DNA of 64,000 bases from Actinorugispora endophytica (GCF_004363075.1 NZ_SNYN01000001.1:623592-687591), one strand, 5' to 3'. Counted from the stretch's first letter, positions 1-13,156 are shown. The notes: generated by a model from the sequence alone, not told the origin. Numbers and translations: made by a program.

Positions 1-2
1 TC

Positions 3-764
<762 letters not shown>

Positions 765-795
765 GCCGGGAGCCTGGATTAGGAGGCGTAGCTAA

Positions 796-1479
796 ATGGC
801 GCTGCCGGAGAACGAGAACGGCAACGAAGAGCAGGGCCCGGTGATCCGCGACAAGCGGCGCATCGATCCCGACACCGGCGAGCTGCGTTCCCCGGAGGGG
901 GCCCAGGAGCCCTCTGCGGACTCCGAGGAGGAGTCGGCGGAACCCGCGGCGGAGGTCGGGGCCCCCGCCGCGGACGACGCGGAACTCGACTCGCTGCGGA
1001 CCGAGGTCACCGAGCGCACCAACGACCTCAAGCGGTTGCAGGCCGAGTACGTCAACTACCGCAAGCGGGTCGAGCGCGACCGGGCGGCCGTACGGGAGCA
1101 GGCCCTGTCCCAGGTTCTGGGCGAGCTGCTGCCGGTCCTGGACGACATCGGCCGGGCGCGCGCGCACGACGAGCTGACCGGCGGTTTCAAGTCGGTGGGC
1201 GAGTCGCTGGAGGCGCTGGTCGCCAAGCTGGGGCTGAAGAAGTACGCGGAACAGGGCGACGAGTTCGACCCGAACGTGCACGAGGCCCTGACCATGGTGC
1301 CCTCGCCCGAGGTGAGCGTTCCGACCATCATGGAGGTGTTCCAGCCGGGGTACCTCATCGGCGAGCGGGTGATCCGCCCGGCCCGCGTGGTCGTGGCCGG
1401 TCCCTCCGCCGAGGAGGCGGGGGCCTCCGCCGAGGAGGCCGCCGAGCCCGTCGGGGACGAGTCCGACGGATCGCAGTAG
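796..1479 (+). CDS. grpE: GrpE nucleotide exchange factor
   Basis: The 227-aa product is GrpE, the dimeric cytoplasmic factor that exchanges ADP for ATP on DnaK. An acidic, poorly conserved N-terminus (about residues 1-60) is followed by the long coiled-coil helix (TERTNDLKRLQAEYVNYRKR) and the C-terminal beta domain (EGDEFDPN-like segment EQGDEFDPNVHEALTMVPSP). The ATG start has a strong AGGAGG 9 bases upstream. The gene lies 31 bp after dnaK, and its order dnaK-grpE-dnaJ-hspR is the standard actinobacterial arrangement. The glutamate- and alanine-rich tail after residue 200 is a common low-complexity extension. Confidence 0.97.
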   Translation: MALPENENGNEEQGPVIRDKRRIDPDTGELRSPEGAQEPSADSEEESAEPAAEVGAPAADDAELDSLRTEVTERTNDLKRLQAEYVNYRKRVERDRAAVREQALSQVLGELLPVLDDIGRARAHDELTGGFKSVGESLEALVAKLGLKKYAEQGDEFDPNVHEALTMVPSPEVSVPTIMEVFQPGYLIGERVIRPARVVVAGPSAEEAGASAEEAAEPVGDESDGSQ

Positions 1480-1485
1480 CGGGAC

Positions 1486-1519
1486 GGCGCGCCCCGGGGC
1501 GGGATCCCCGGGGCGCGCC
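1486..1519 (+). terminator. GC-rich hairpin between grpE and dnaJ
   Basis: Two perfect 14-base arms (GGCGCGCCCCGGGG and its complement) are separated by 6 bases directly after the grpE stop. There is no T-run. It could attenuate transcription or protect the upstream dnaK-grpE message, giving less dnaJ/hspR than dnaK; this role is inferred. Confidence 0.55.
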
Positions 1520-1566
1520 CACCATCCACCACCACCTGAGCACGGAGCGGGAGAAGGCAAGCGTCG

Positions 1567-2733
1567 ATGAGCACCAAGGACTACCTGGAGAAGGACTACT
1601 ACAAGGTCCTCGGAGTCTCAAAGACGGCCACCGCGGACGAGGTCAAGGCGTCCTACCGCAAGCTCGCGCGCCGGTACCACCCTGACGCGAACAAGGGCGA
1701 CTCCGCGGCCGAGGACAGGTTCAAGGAGATCTCCGAGGCGTACAGCGTCCTTTCGGACGAGAAGCGCCGCAAGGAGTACGACGACGCCCGGTCGCTGTTC
1801 GGCGGCTCGTACCGGCCCGGCGGTGGCGGCGGCGTCGGCGACTTCAACCTGGGCGACCTGTTCGGCCAGGGCGCCCCGGGCGGGGCCGGTGGAGGCGGTG
1901 GCGGCGGCGAACGGCTGACCGACCTGTTCGGCGGGCTGTTCGGCGGTCGCGGCCGGACCGCCACCCAGTCCCGGCGCGGTGCCGACCTGGAGACCGAGAC
2001 CAAGCTGACCTTCGCCGAGGCGGCTAACGGGGCCACCCGGTCCTTCAACCTGACCACCGAGGTCTCCTGCCCCACCTGCCGGGGCAGCGGGGCCAAGCCC
2101 GGGACGACGCCGCGGGTGTGCTCCAAGTGCTCGGGCACCGGGCACGAGAACAAGAACCTGGGCGGCTTCTCGCTGTCCGAGCCGTGCAGCCTGTGCAAGG
2201 GGCGCGGCTTCCTCGTCGACGACCCGTGCACGACCTGCAAAGGCTCCGGCAACACCAAGAGCACCCGCACCGTGCAGGCCCGCATCCCGGCGGGGGTGTC
2301 CGACGGGCAGAAGATCCGCATCAAGGGCAAGGGCGAGCCGGGCGAGCGCGGCGGGCCCGCCGGAGACCTCTTCGTGGTGGTGAAAGTGCAGCCGCATCCC
2401 GTGTTCGGCAGGTCCGCCGACAACCTGACCATCACCGTCCCGGTGACCTTCCCCGAGGCCGTCCTCGGCGCGGATGTGCGCGTCCCGACGATGAACGGCT
2501 TCCCGGTCACCGTGAAGATCCCTCCGGGCACCCCGAGCGGGCGCACCCTCCGGGTCCGGGGCAAGGGCGCCACCCGGCGCGACGGCACGGTCGGCGACCT
2601 GCTGGTCACCGTCGAGGTCGCGGTGCCGCAGAACCTCAACGGCCCGGCCAAGGAGGCCCTGGAGCAGTTCCGCGCCGCGACGGCCGACCAGGACCCGCGC
2701 GCCGACCTAGAGGCGCGGGCGAAGGGGGCGTAG
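1567..2733 (+). CDS. dnaJ: DnaJ co-chaperone (Hsp40)
   Basis: A full-length 388-aa type I DnaJ. The J domain occupies roughly residues 1-75 with the HPD triad ([10 protein letters not shown]) that stimulates DnaK ATPase. A glycine-rich linker follows (about 85-125), then the zinc-binding region with four CxxCxGxG repeats ([32 protein letters not shown]), then the C-terminal peptide-binding domain. The ATG is preceded by GGGAGAAGG. It acts with DnaK and GrpE in the cytoplasm, and the next gene, 4 bp downstream, encodes the operon repressor. Confidence 0.98.
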   Translation: MSTKDYLEKDYYKVLGVSKTATADEVKASYRKLARRYHPDANKGDSAAEDRFKEISEAYSVLSDEKRRKEYDDARSLFGGSYRPGGGGGVGDFNLGDLFGQGAPGGAGGGGGGGERLTDLFGGLFGGRGRTATQSRRGADLETETKLTFAEAANGATRSFNLTTEVSCPTCRGSGAKPGTTPRVCSKCSGTGHENKNLGGFSLSEPCSLCKGRGFLVDDPCTTCKGSGNTKSTRTVQARIPAGVSDGQKIRIKGKGEPGERGGPAGDLFVVVKVQPHPVFGRSADNLTITVPVTFPEAVLGADVRVPTMNGFPVTVKIPPGTPSGRTLRVRGKGATRRDGTVGDLLVTVEVAVPQNLNGPAKEALEQFRAATADQDPRADLEARAKGA

Positions 2734-2737
2734 AACC

Positions 2738-3163
2738 ATGACCACTTCCGCGTTCGGTGACGACACCCCGGTCTACGTCATCTCCGTGGCCGCGGAGCTT
2801 TCCGGACTGCACCCGCAGACGCTGCGGCAGTACGACCGGCTCGGGCTGGTGAGCCCGGGCCGGGCGTCGGGACGCGGTCGGCGCTACTCGATGCGCGACA
2901 TCCAGATGCTGCGCGAGGTGCAGCGGCTCTCCCAGGAGGACGGCATCAACCTCGCCGGGATCAAGCGCATCCTGGAACTCCAGCGCGAGGTGGCCGAGCT
3001 TCGCGAGCACATGTTCCACCTGCACAACGAATTGAACGCGGCGCGGGCCGCGGTGGCCCGGCGGGCGGGCGGGCAGCCGTCCGCCGGTGGCGAGCTGCTG
3101 CCGGTCCGGCGCACCCGCGTCACGATCTTCGACCACACGCCCCGCCCTCCCGAGAAGCAGTAG
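2738..3163 (+). CDS. hspR: HspR, MerR-family heat-shock repressor
   Basis: The 141-aa protein carries a MerR-type winged helix near its N-terminus ([31 protein letters not shown]) and a coiled-coil segment ([21 protein letters not shown]). It matches HspR, which in actinobacteria represses the dnaK operon and clpB by binding HAIR inverted repeats and uses DnaK as co-repressor. The gene starts 4 bp after dnaJ, so it is probably translationally coupled and autoregulated through the operon promoter, which is outside the window. I found no HAIR-like CTTGAGT repeat in the short gap before clpB. Confidence 0.95.
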   Translation: MTTSAFGDDTPVYVISVAAELSGLHPQTLRQYDRLGLVSPGRASGRGRRYSMRDIQMLREVQRLSQEDGINLAGIKRILELQREVAELREHMFHLHNELNAARAAVARRAGGQPSAGGELLPVRRTRVTIFDHTPRPPEKQ

Positions 3164-3265
3164 CGTTCCGGGCCCGACCGGGCCCCTCCCGGGGTGGCGG
3201 ACCCGGTCGGCGGTGCGCGGGGTCCAGGGACACCACACGTTTTCGGGGAAGGAGCGGCGAGAGTC

Positions 3266-5860
<2,595 letters not shown>

Positions 5861-6131
5861 CCGATACGTGCCGGCTCCTGGCGTCGGCGAGGCCGGGACC
5901 GCGGCCGGTCCACGCCGGCGCCGGGAGCTCCGATCACCGCAGAACCGCGCAGGGGTCCACCACTCGGTCCCGCCTGCCGTTCCGCGTTCGGCGTCGCCCG
6001 GGACCGCCGCGCCCCCGGCAGCGGTACGGCTCGGTCGCCGCGGAGATGTGCCTGTCGATGTGGGGGGCAGACGACCTCACCGGTGACACGACGTAGTGGG
6101 CGCCGCTGGAGAAGGGCACCCGCACGGAAAT
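5861..6131. other. Non-coding gap between clpB and glycosyltransferase genes
   Basis: About 270 bp lie between the clpB stop and the terminator palindrome. The open frames here are GC-driven and show no family resemblance, RBS or codon pattern that I would trust. I see no RNA gene or repeat. Confidence 0.5.
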
Positions 6132-6155
6132 GCCCCGATGCAATTGCATCGGGGC
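6132..6155. terminator. Bidirectional terminator, perfect 24-bp palindrome
   Basis: GCCCCGATGCAA followed by its exact complement forms a perfect palindrome, flanked by AAAT on the left and TTTG on the right. It sits between the convergent clpB and glycosyltransferase genes, so it can serve both strands. The AT-rich centre makes a 10-bp stem with a 4-base loop realistic. Confidence 0.75.
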
Positions 6156-6197
6156 TTTGCGCTGCGAGGCGGTCCTCCCCTGGCGGAAGGCGGGGTC

Positions 6198-7484
6198 TCA
6201 GCGGGCGGCGGACTCGATCAGGTCGGCCGCGCGCGTGACGCCCTCGCGGCTGCGGATCTCCTCCCCGATCTCGGTGAGGTTGCGGCGCAGACTCGCGTTG
6301 CCCAGGAGGCTCTCCATCGCGGTGCGCAGCTCCTCGGGCGTGAAGCGGTACGTGTCCAGCCGCTCCCCGAGGCCGATCTCGTGGACGCGCTGGGCGTTGT
6401 CGTACTGGTCCCAGAACAGCGGCAGCACCACCATCGGCTTTCCGAAGTGCAGGGACTCGGTGACCGTGTTGTTGCCGCCGTGCGTGATGACCAGGTCCAC
6501 CAGCGGAAGGATCGTGGTCTGTGGCAGGAACTCCGCTCCCCACATGTTGCCGGGGAGCTCGATCTCGTCGTGCCGCGGGCCCTTGGAGACGATGTAGCGG
6601 TGCGGGGTGTCGGCCAGGACGCCGATGACCTCGCGCATCAGCTCCACGTCGGCCGAACCGAGCGAGCCCAGGCTGAAGTAGACCAGCGAGCCGCCGCCCG
6701 AGGCGATGTGGTCGGGGACCCGGGCCTCCGCGTCGACGCGCCGGACCGAGGAGTCCAGCCGGTGCCACTTCTCGCCGAGCGGGCGGCGGTCCACGTAGTC
6801 GGCGACCTCCGGGAAGAGGTAGAGGTTCACGTCGGCCTCGGGCATGAACTCCATGTGGGGGAGCGCGGGGGCGCCCTGGGCCTGGACGTACTCGTCGAAC
6901 CGGGCCCAGAGTTCGCCGTGGGTGCGCTCGTACTCGGCCCGGAACGCCGCGGCCGCCTCGTGGTCCCCGCTGGACAGCCCCGAGAACGCGGGCGGCACGG
7001 CCTTTCCGGGGACCTCCAGCGGGTTGCAGGAGACGATGCGCACGAACGGCACGCCCGCGGTGGCCAGCGCGGGGAACAGCACCACGTTGTCCTCGACGAC
7101 GACGTCCGGGCGGACCTCGTCGATGATCCGTTTGAGCTGCGGTTCGGCGTACTCGACCCCCGCGATCAGCTCCTCGAGGATCGGCCTGGTCACCGTCTCC
7201 AGCTGCTCGGTGGTGGACTTGCGGAACTCGGGGGAGATCTGCGTGATGTAGTCCTTCCAGAACTGCCCGGCGTCCTGCTCGCCGCCGTCCTCCGACGGCG
7301 GCGTGAGGTCGACCAGAGCCTCCTCGAAGCCCAGCGGGGCCAGCCGCCCCTTCCAGGAGGACTCCGCGGCGAACACCACCCGGTGCCCCCGCTTCAGCAG
7401 GATGTCACCGATACCGATGCAGTTGTTCGTCGGACCGTACGCGCTTTCGGGCAGGAACAGCACCGTCAGTTTCTGATCGGCCAT
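6198..7484 (-). CDS. Macrolide-type (GT1) glycosyltransferase, copy 1
   Basis: The 428-aa cytosolic enzyme belongs to the GT-B fold UDP-glycosyltransferase family (MGT/YjiC type) that transfers a sugar from a nucleotide donor to a small lipophilic acceptor such as a macrolide. The N-terminal acceptor domain begins LTVLFLPESAYGPTNNC; the donor signature is in the C-terminal half (GAEFLPQTTILPLVDLVITHGG followed by NNTVTES and WDQYDNA, around residues 310-360). The ATG is the natural start. A paralogue lies upstream on the same strand after a 192-bp gap, with blocks of identical DNA. No antibiotic biosynthesis genes are nearby, so drug inactivation or detoxification is plausible but unproven; the acceptor cannot be deduced. 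Confidence 0.88.
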   Translation of the reverse strand: MADQKLTVLFLPESAYGPTNNCIGIGDILLKRGHRVVFAAESSWKGRLAPLGFEEALVDLTPPSEDGGEQDAGQFWKDYITQISPEFRKSTTEQLETVTRPILEELIAGVEYAEPQLKRIIDEVRPDVVVEDNVVLFPALATAGVPFVRIVSCNPLEVPGKAVPPAFSGLSSGDHEAAAAFRAEYERTHGELWARFDEYVQAQGAPALPHMEFMPEADVNLYLFPEVADYVDRRPLGEKWHRLDSSVRRVDAEARVPDHIASGGGSLVYFSLGSLGSADVELMREVIGVLADTPHRYIVSKGPRHDEIELPGNMWGAEFLPQTTILPLVDLVITHGGNNTVTESLHFGKPMVVLPLFWDQYDNAQRVHEIGLGERLDTYRFTPEELRTAMESLLGNASLRRNLTEIGEEIRSREGVTRAADLIESAAR

Positions 7485-7676
7485 CAGTCAGGGCACCACC
7501 TGTCGGGAAAGGGGCGGAAAAACCGCTTCACGCCTATTTATAGAACACCTTGTTACGTGATTATCAGCTTTGAATCATGATCGAAAGAGGGCATCAGCCC
7601 ACAATTCCATACCTCCGGGCGGCTGAAACACTTGAATCAGTCGCCGACCAGCGGCTTTGTCGATTTCTGTCATCGC

Positions 7677-8981
7677 CTACCGCCGGCCCACCCGCTCGAT
7701 CTCGTCCGCCGCGAGGTCGAGTCCGTTCCGGTTCCGGATCTCCGCGCCGATCTCGTGCAGGTGCTGGCGCAGCCAGGCGTTGCCGAGCAACCGCTCCATG
7801 GCCTCGTGCAGTTCCCGAAAGGAGACCCGGTAGGTGTCCAGGCGTTCGCCGAATCCGAGTTCCTGGACGCGCTGGGCGTTGTCGTACTGGTCCCAGAACA
7901 GCGGCAGCACCAGCATCGGCTTGCCGAAGTGGAACGACTCGGTGACCGTGTTGTTGCCGCCGTGCGTGATGACCAGGTCCACCAGCGGAAGGATCGTGGT
8001 CTGGGGCAGGAACTCCCCGCCCCACATGTTGTCCGGCAGCCGGAGCTCCCGGTGCCGCGGCCCCATCGAGACGATGTAGCGGTGCGCGGTGTGCTCCAGC
8101 ATGTCGATGAGCCGCTGCATCAGCTCCACGTCGGCCGAGCCGAGGGAGCCCAGGCTGAAGTACACCAGCGAGCCCTCTCCCCGCGCGATCTTCGCCGGGA
8201 TCTCGAACGGCTCGTCGGTGCGCCGCACCGAGGACTCCAGCCGGACCCAGTTGGGGTTCATCTCCCGGCGGTCCACGTAGTCGGCGATCTCGGGGTAGAG
8301 GTAGAGGTTCACGTCGGCCTCGGGCAGGAAGCGCAGGTAGGGCAGCGGTCCGGCGCCCTGGGCCTGCACCCACTCGTTGAAGCCGGCCCACAGGTCGCGG
8401 TGGGTGCGCTCGAACTCGGCGCGGAAGCCCGCCCAATGGCTGCGGTCGTTGGACGGGAACCCCGAGAAGATCGGCGGGACGTCCGTCCCGGGGACCTCCA
8501 GCGGGTTGCACGAGGCGATGCGCACGAACGGCACGCCCGCGGTGGCCAGCGCGGGGAACAGCACCACGTTGTCCTCGACGACGACGTCCGGGCGGACCTC
8601 GTCGATGATCCGTTTGAGCTGCGGTTCGGCGTACTCGGCACCCTCGACCAGGGTCGCGAAGATGTCCGAGATGACCGTGGTCAGCTGCTCGGACGTGGAC
8701 CGTTGGAACTCCGGTTTGATGGCGGCGACGTAGTCCTTCCAGAACTGCCCCGGCTCCTCGGGTTCGCCGCCCTCCCCCGGCGGCTCCAGGCGCACCAGCC
8801 TCTCCTCGAAGCCGTGCACGGCCAGCCGCCCCTTCCAGGAGGACTCCGCGGCGAACACCACCCGGTGCCCCCTGCCGCGCAGCACGTCGCCGATGCCAAT
8901 GCAGTTGTTCGTCGGACCGTAGGCGCTCTCAGGGAAGAACAGCACCGTCAGCCTCTGCCCGTCCATGAACGGCCTCCGCAC
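7677..8981 (-). CDS. Macrolide-type (GT1) glycosyltransferase, copy 2
   Basis: A 434-aa paralogue of the neighbouring enzyme with the same GT-B layout and the same donor motif (GGEFLPQTTILPLVDLVITH, NNTVTESFHFGKP). Most differences lie in the acceptor-facing N-terminal half (after residue 60 and around 130-200), which suggests a different acceptor. Two tracts are identical at the DNA level to copy 1 (see findings), indicating recent gene conversion or duplication. It starts with ATG in the context GGAGGCCGTTC-ATG. The 334-bp region upstream is relatively AT-rich and holds a likely promoter. The gap of 192 bp before copy 1 could carry a second promoter. Confidence 0.87.
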   Translation of the reverse strand: MRRPFMDGQRLTVLFFPESAYGPTNNCIGIGDVLRGRGHRVVFAAESSWKGRLAVHGFEERLVRLEPPGEGGEPEEPGQFWKDYVAAIKPEFQRSTSEQLTTVISDIFATLVEGAEYAEPQLKRIIDEVRPDVVVEDNVVLFPALATAGVPFVRIASCNPLEVPGTDVPPIFSGFPSNDRSHWAGFRAEFERTHRDLWAGFNEWVQAQGAGPLPYLRFLPEADVNLYLYPEIADYVDRREMNPNWVRLESSVRRTDEPFEIPAKIARGEGSLVYFSLGSLGSADVELMQRLIDMLEHTAHRYIVSMGPRHRELRLPDNMWGGEFLPQTTILPLVDLVITHGGNNTVTESFHFGKPMLVLPLFWDQYDNAQRVQELGFGERLDTYRVSFRELHEAMERLLGNAWLRQHLHEIGAEIRNRNGLDLAADEIERVGRR

Positions 8982-9315
8982 CGCTATTCACGCAGAAATC
9001 AGTCGATGCGTCGATTCAAGTGGCTTTCGGAACATTACGTCAACACGGGCTAATGATTACATAACCGTACTAAGTACTCATTTCCCCGTTAAAACCGCGA
9101 ATCATGGCATTTCGCCGAGGACGGGCCTTCTCCCCGGCCGGGCCCTGATCACCGCGTCCCCCACGGCATCGCGCGCGGACTGGCGCGGATGCGGCCGGCG
9201 GAGGAGTGACGAACGTCTCCCCGCCGCTTCGCTCCCACCCCTTCCGGGCATGTCGGAGGCAATACCCGAAACTCGGGAGAATAGTGCTTCCAGCACTTCA
9301 CACGGAGGCCAGAGG
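8982..9315. promoter_or_regulatory. AT-rich divergent promoter region
   Basis: This 334-bp gap separates the glycosyltransferase pair (minus strand) from a plus-strand gene. On the minus strand TTGACG (9043-9038) and TTGAAT (9019-9014) are 18 bases apart and could be -35 and -10 boxes for glycosyltransferase copy 2. The near-palindrome GTACTAAGTAC (around 9068) could be a regulator site. These are sequence resemblances only. Confidence 0.35.
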
Positions 9316-9837
9316 ATGCGTGTCGGGTACCCGCCGGGCCGGGGCGACGACGCGCCCCGGCGGCACCACCACGACTTCACCAACGTCGTACTGCGCGCGA
9401 TCACCTTCCAGCTCGGCCACCGGTTCTTCACCCTGGCCCGCGAGGGCCTGCTGGCCGACGGACTGCACGGGGCCTGGCAGCGGGCGGGGGCCGGGATCCC
9501 CGAAGGGCAGCGCCTGCCCTCCACCGGACTGACCACGGTCTTCACCCGCCGCGGATCACTGGAGGCCGCCGTGGTCGTACTCCCCCAGCCGCTGCGCGCG
9601 GGCGAGGCCTACCTGGTGTGCGGAACCCGGACGGACGACCCGTTCCTCGGACCGGGCGACCCGGACTTCTTCCTGCTGGAGGCGGACCACCAGGCACGCG
9701 GCCGGCGCACCGAGCGCCGGACCCGGCTGGCCCGGTGGACCAGGGACGGACGCCGGCTCGACCTCGGCGAGGGGCCCCTGCCCGAGGTGGGCGCGCTGCT
9801 GGACGCGATCGCGCGGGTGATGGCCATCGGGTCATAG
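9316..9837 (+). CDS. Hypothetical 173-aa protein
   Basis: I do not recognise a family. The start at ATG 9316 is supported by GGAGG 8 bases upstream; the open frame reaches further upstream but without a ribosome site. The protein is soluble-looking, histidine-rich at its start (DAPRRHHHDFTNV), with a mixed alpha/beta composition (TGLTTVFTRRGSLEAAVVVLP, AYLVCGTRTDDPFLG) and an arginine-rich stretch near residue 140. No signal peptide or transmembrane segment is visible. It is transcribed away from the glycosyltransferases and ends about 30 bp before the operator-like repeat of the acyl-CoA dehydrogenase, so it is probably a single-gene unit. Confidence 0.65.
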   Translation: MRVGYPPGRGDDAPRRHHHDFTNVVLRAITFQLGHRFFTLAREGLLADGLHGAWQRAGAGIPEGQRLPSTGLTTVFTRRGSLEAAVVVLPQPLRAGEAYLVCGTRTDDPFLGPGDPDFFLLEADHQARGRRTERRTRLARWTRDGRRLDLGEGPLPEVGALLDAIARVMAIGS

Positions 9838-9870
9838 AGGCGTCACCCGCCCCCTACTGGCACAGCACTA

Positions 9871-9908
9871 CTACTGGGTAGTAACATCGGTTTGTTACCA
9901 GTCAGTAG
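9871..9908 (+). promoter_or_regulatory. Imperfect inverted repeat upstream of acyl-CoA dehydrogenase
   Basis: CTACTGGGTAGTAAC and GTTACCAGTCAGTAG are 15-base arms matching at 12 positions across an 8-base spacer, 47 bp before the start codon. The inner GTAAC...GTTAC is perfect. The size and symmetry fit a TetR-type repressor operator controlling fatty-acid degradation; no regulator gene is adjacent. Confidence 0.5.
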
Positions 9909-9954
9909 ATCGGCTGTGCACACGCAGCGGCCATGACACAGCGGAGCGCGGGCC

Positions 9955-11778
9955 ATGACGCATTACAAGAGCAACCTTCGCGACCTCGAGTTCAACCTGT
10001 TCGAGGTCTTCAAGCGCCAGGACGTGCTGGGAACCGGCCCGTTCGAGGAACTCGACGAGGACACCGCCCGCACCATCCTGGACGAGGTCAACCGGCTCGC
10101 CACCGGGGTCGTGGCCGAGTCCTTCGAGGACGCCGACCGCAACCCCCCGGTGTTCGACCCCCGGACCAACACGGTGCGGATGCCCGAGAGCTTCAAGCGG
10201 TCCTACCAGGCCTACATGGACGCCGAGTGGTTCCGCCTGGACCTGCCCGCCCAGCTGGGCGGCAGTGAGGCCCCCCGCTCCCTCGTGTGGGCCGCGGCCG
10301 AGCTGATCCTGGGCGCCAACCCCGCCGTGCACATGTACTCCGCCGGGCCCGGCTTCGCCAGCATCCTCTGGAAAGAGGGCAACGAGGCGCAGAAGAAGTT
10401 CGCCAAGACGGCGATCGAGCGCGGCTGGGGCGCCACCATGGTCCTGACCGAGCCCGACGCGGGCTCGGACGTGGGCGCCGGGCGCACCAAGGCGGTCCAG
10501 CAGGACGACGGCACCTGGCACATCGAGGGCGTCAAGCGCTTCATCACCTCGGCCGAGCACGACATGTCCGAGAACATCTACCACCTCGTGCTGGCCCGCC
10601 CCGAGGGCCACGGCCCCGGCACCAAGGGCCTCTCCCTCTTCCTCGTGCCCAAGTACCTGGTCAACGAGGACGGGACGCTGGGCGAGCGCAACGGCGCCTA
10701 CGTGACCAACGTCGAGCACAAGATGGGCCTGAAGGCCTCCACCACCTGCGAGCTGACCTTCGGCGACAAGCACCCCGCCGTCGGCTACCTGGTCGGCGAC
10801 AAGCACGACGGCATCCGGCAGATGTTCCTCGTCATCGAGTACGCCCGCATGATGGTCGGCACGAAGGCCATCGCCACCCTGTCCACCGGCTACCTCAACG
10901 CGCTGGAGTACGCCAAGGAGCGCGTGCAGAGCGCCGACCTGACCCGGCAGTCCGACAAGAGCGCGCCGCGGGTGACCATCACCCACCACCCCGACGTGCG
11001 CCGCAGCCTCATGACGCAGAAGGCCTACGCCGAGGCGCTGCGCGCGCTGGTCGTCTACACCGCCACCCAGCAGGACGCGATCCAGATCGCCCAGGCCGCG
11101 GGCGAGGACGCCTCCGCCGCCTCGGCCCTGAACGACCTGCTGCTGCCGCTGGTCAAGGGCGTGGGCTCGGAGCGCTCCTACGCGCTGCTGTCCGAGTCCC
11201 TGCAGACCCTGGGCGGTTCGGGCTACCTGCAGGAGTACCCGATCGAGCAGTACATCCGGGACGCCAAGATCGACACCCTCTACGAGGGCACCACCGCGAT
11301 CCAGGGCATGGACCTGTTCTTCCGCAAGATCGTGAAGAACGGCGGCCAGGCGCTGGGCGCGCTGATGGGAGAGATCCAGGCGTTCGCCTCCGGCGAGGCG
11401 GGCAACGGGCAGCTCAAGAACGAGCGCGCCCTGCTCGCCGAGGCCGCGGCCGACGTCCAGGCGATCGTGGAGAGCATGGTCGGCGATGCGATGCGCTCCG
11501 TCGAGGAGCCCCGCGAGGTCTACAAGGTGGGTCTGAACAGCACCCGCCTGCTGCTGGGCCTGGGCGATGTCGTGCTGGGCTGGCTGCTGCTGCGCCAGGC
11601 CGAGGTGGCGCTGTCCCGCCTCGACGGCGCGAGCGAGTCCGACCGGGACTTCTACACCGGCAAGATCGCCGCCGCGCGCTTCTTCGCCGACCAGGTCCTG
11701 CCGCGCCTGGCCGTCGAGCGCAGGATCGCCGAGCGCACCACGCTCGACCTGATGGACGTTCCCGAGTCCGCGTTCTAG
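9955..11778 (+). CDS. FadE5-like acyl-CoA dehydrogenase
   Basis: The 607-aa flavoenzyme closely resembles mycobacterial FadE5: N-terminus [19 protein letters not shown], the flavin/substrate motif [32 protein letters not shown] and the C-terminal [20 protein letters not shown]. It carries the usual 600-residue form with an extra C-terminal domain. The catalytic base is probably the Glu of LYEGTTAIQ near residue 443. It catalyses alpha,beta-dehydrogenation of acyl-CoA, the first oxidation in beta-oxidation, passing electrons to ETF. The start ATG follows GAGCGCGGGCC, a weak ribosome site. The gene stands alone, behind an inverted-repeat operator. Confidence 0.92.
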   Translation: MTHYKSNLRDLEFNLFEVFKRQDVLGTGPFEELDEDTARTILDEVNRLATGVVAESFEDADRNPPVFDPRTNTVRMPESFKRSYQAYMDAEWFRLDLPAQLGGSEAPRSLVWAAAELILGANPAVHMYSAGPGFASILWKEGNEAQKKFAKTAIERGWGATMVLTEPDAGSDVGAGRTKAVQQDDGTWHIEGVKRFITSAEHDMSENIYHLVLARPEGHGPGTKGLSLFLVPKYLVNEDGTLGERNGAYVTNVEHKMGLKASTTCELTFGDKHPAVGYLVGDKHDGIRQMFLVIEYARMMVGTKAIATLSTGYLNALEYAKERVQSADLTRQSDKSAPRVTITHHPDVRRSLMTQKAYAEALRALVVYTATQQDAIQIAQAAGEDASAASALNDLLLPLVKGVGSERSYALLSESLQTLGGSGYLQEYPIEQYIRDAKIDTLYEGTTAIQGMDLFFRKIVKNGGQALGALMGEIQAFASGEAGNGQLKNERALLAEAAADVQAIVESMVGDAMRSVEEPREVYKVGLNSTRLLLGLGDVVLGWLLLRQAEVALSRLDGASESDRDFYTGKIAAARFFADQVLPRLAVERRIAERTTLDLMDVPESAF

Positions 11779-11845
11779 CGATGTTCTGGCGATGAGCGCC
11801 GGGGGCCGGATCCCTGAGCGGGGTCCGGCCCCCGGTGTCCCTGCG

Positions 11846-13156
11846 TCAGTCCCGCTTCGGATAACCCCGGAGCAGGAGCGTCAGGGTGGCCGCGGCCAGG
11901 AGCGAGACCGCCGTCATGGGCACGAAGGCGAGCTGGAAGGACGCGTCGGCGCCCTGGAGGTCCAGCAGGACCCCGGCGCCCACCACGCCGACCGTGATCG
12001 ACGTGAAGCCGCTCATGTTGACCAGGCCCGAGGCGACACCGGTGCGGTGCGCGGGCATGCCGTCACGGGCGTAGTCGAAGGACACCGACGGGGCCAGGAC
12101 CGCGCCGAAGGCGCTGGCCACGACCACCGCCCCGGTGACCTCCAGCGGGGGCAGCCCCCCGGGCCAGACCACCACGGCCAGCCAGGCCAGTGAGATCGTC
12201 CAGGACAGCGTGAGGCCCAGCGGCTTGCGCAGCCCCGGCCGGCTGCCGGTGAGCCGGGCCAGGAACGGCACCAGGCCCATCGGGACGACCGCCGCGCCGG
12301 TCAGCAGCAGGCCGGTCAGCCCCGGGGAGAGGCCGTAGCCCTGCTCCAGCAGCGGGTAGCCCCACAGGATGCCCAGGACGCCGAACGGCACCATGATGAC
12401 CGCGTGCGCGGCCATGCCGACCTGCGGTCCGCGGGTGGACAGCGCCTCCCTGACGCTCTCCAGCACCGAGACGGGGGCGGCGTGCGCGGACTCGGCGTGG
12501 CCCCCGGGGTGGTCCCGGACCGCCAGCAGCACCAGGAGTCCGATCAGCACGCTGACCGCGCCCGCGCCCAGGAAGGACGCCTCCCAGCCGACCCCGCGCA
12601 GCAGCGCCGACAGCGGCGCGACGCTGACGATCTGCCCGATCCCCCCGGTGAGCCCGGTCAACGCGCTGACGAGGGCGTACTGGTGCCGGGGGAACCACAG
12701 GGCGCCGATCCGGATCACGTTGAGGAAGACCAGCGCGTCGCCCGCGCCGATGAGCACCCGGCCCGCCACGGCCGAGCGGATCTCCGGCGCGACGGCGAAC
12801 AGGATCACGCCGACCGCCATGACACCCAGGCCGATCAGCAGCGACCTGCGCGGCCCCAGGCGGTCCGCGAGAACCCCTGAGGGCACCTGGAGGACCACGT
12901 AGACGGCCAGTTGCACCATGGGCAGCGCGGACAGCAGGGCCGGTCCGACGTCGAAGCGCTCCTGCGCCTGCAGGGCCGCCGCGCTCATGCCGTTGCGGTG
13001 GAACATCGCCAGGAAGTAGACGGCCGCGGCCACGCCCCACACAAGCCACGCGCGGGCGCCGCCCGGCGGATCGGCCGCATCGCGCGCCGCCACGTTGGTC
13101 CGGTCATCGGACCTTCTCCGACCCGCCGAAGCGTCCCGTCTCGCGTCGATACTCAT
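11846..13156 (-). CDS. MFS transporter
   Basis: A 436-aa integral membrane protein with about 12 hydrophobic segments and the major-facilitator signature after the second helix (SGVLADRLGPRRSLLIGLG). The N-terminus (about 30 residues, arginine-rich) is cytoplasmic. Helices continue to the end, with a final short basic tail (RGYPKRD). The gene overlaps the upstream GntR regulator gene by 4 bp (ATGA), so the two are translated together and the regulator probably controls the transporter. Members with this organisation export drugs or import organic acids; the substrate cannot be read from the sequence. Confidence 0.88.
   Translation of the reverse strand: MSIDARRDASAGRRRSDDRTNVAARDAADPPGGARAWLVWGVAAAVYFLAMFHRNGMSAAALQAQERFDVGPALLSALPMVQLAVYVVLQVPSGVLADRLGPRRSLLIGLGVMAVGVILFAVAPEIRSAVAGRVLIGAGDALVFLNVIRIGALWFPRHQYALVSALTGLTGGIGQIVSVAPLSALLRGVGWEASFLGAGAVSVLIGLLVLLAVRDHPGGHAESAHAAPVSVLESVREALSTRGPQVGMAAHAVIMVPFGVLGILWGYPLLEQGYGLSPGLTGLLLTGAAVVPMGLVPFLARLTGSRPGLRKPLGLTLSWTISLAWLAVVVWPGGLPPLEVTGAVVVASAFGAVLAPSVSFDYARDGMPAHRTGVASGLVNMSGFTSITVGVVGAGVLLDLQGADASFQLAFVPMTAVSLLAAATLTLLLRGYPKRD

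Noticed and set aside
3164..3265. HspR operator (HAIR) before clpB
   Set aside because: No CTTGAGT-N7-ACTCAAG-like repeat is present in the gap.
5868..6086. Small plus-strand frame after clpB
   Set aside because: No ribosome site, Arg/Pro-rich random composition.
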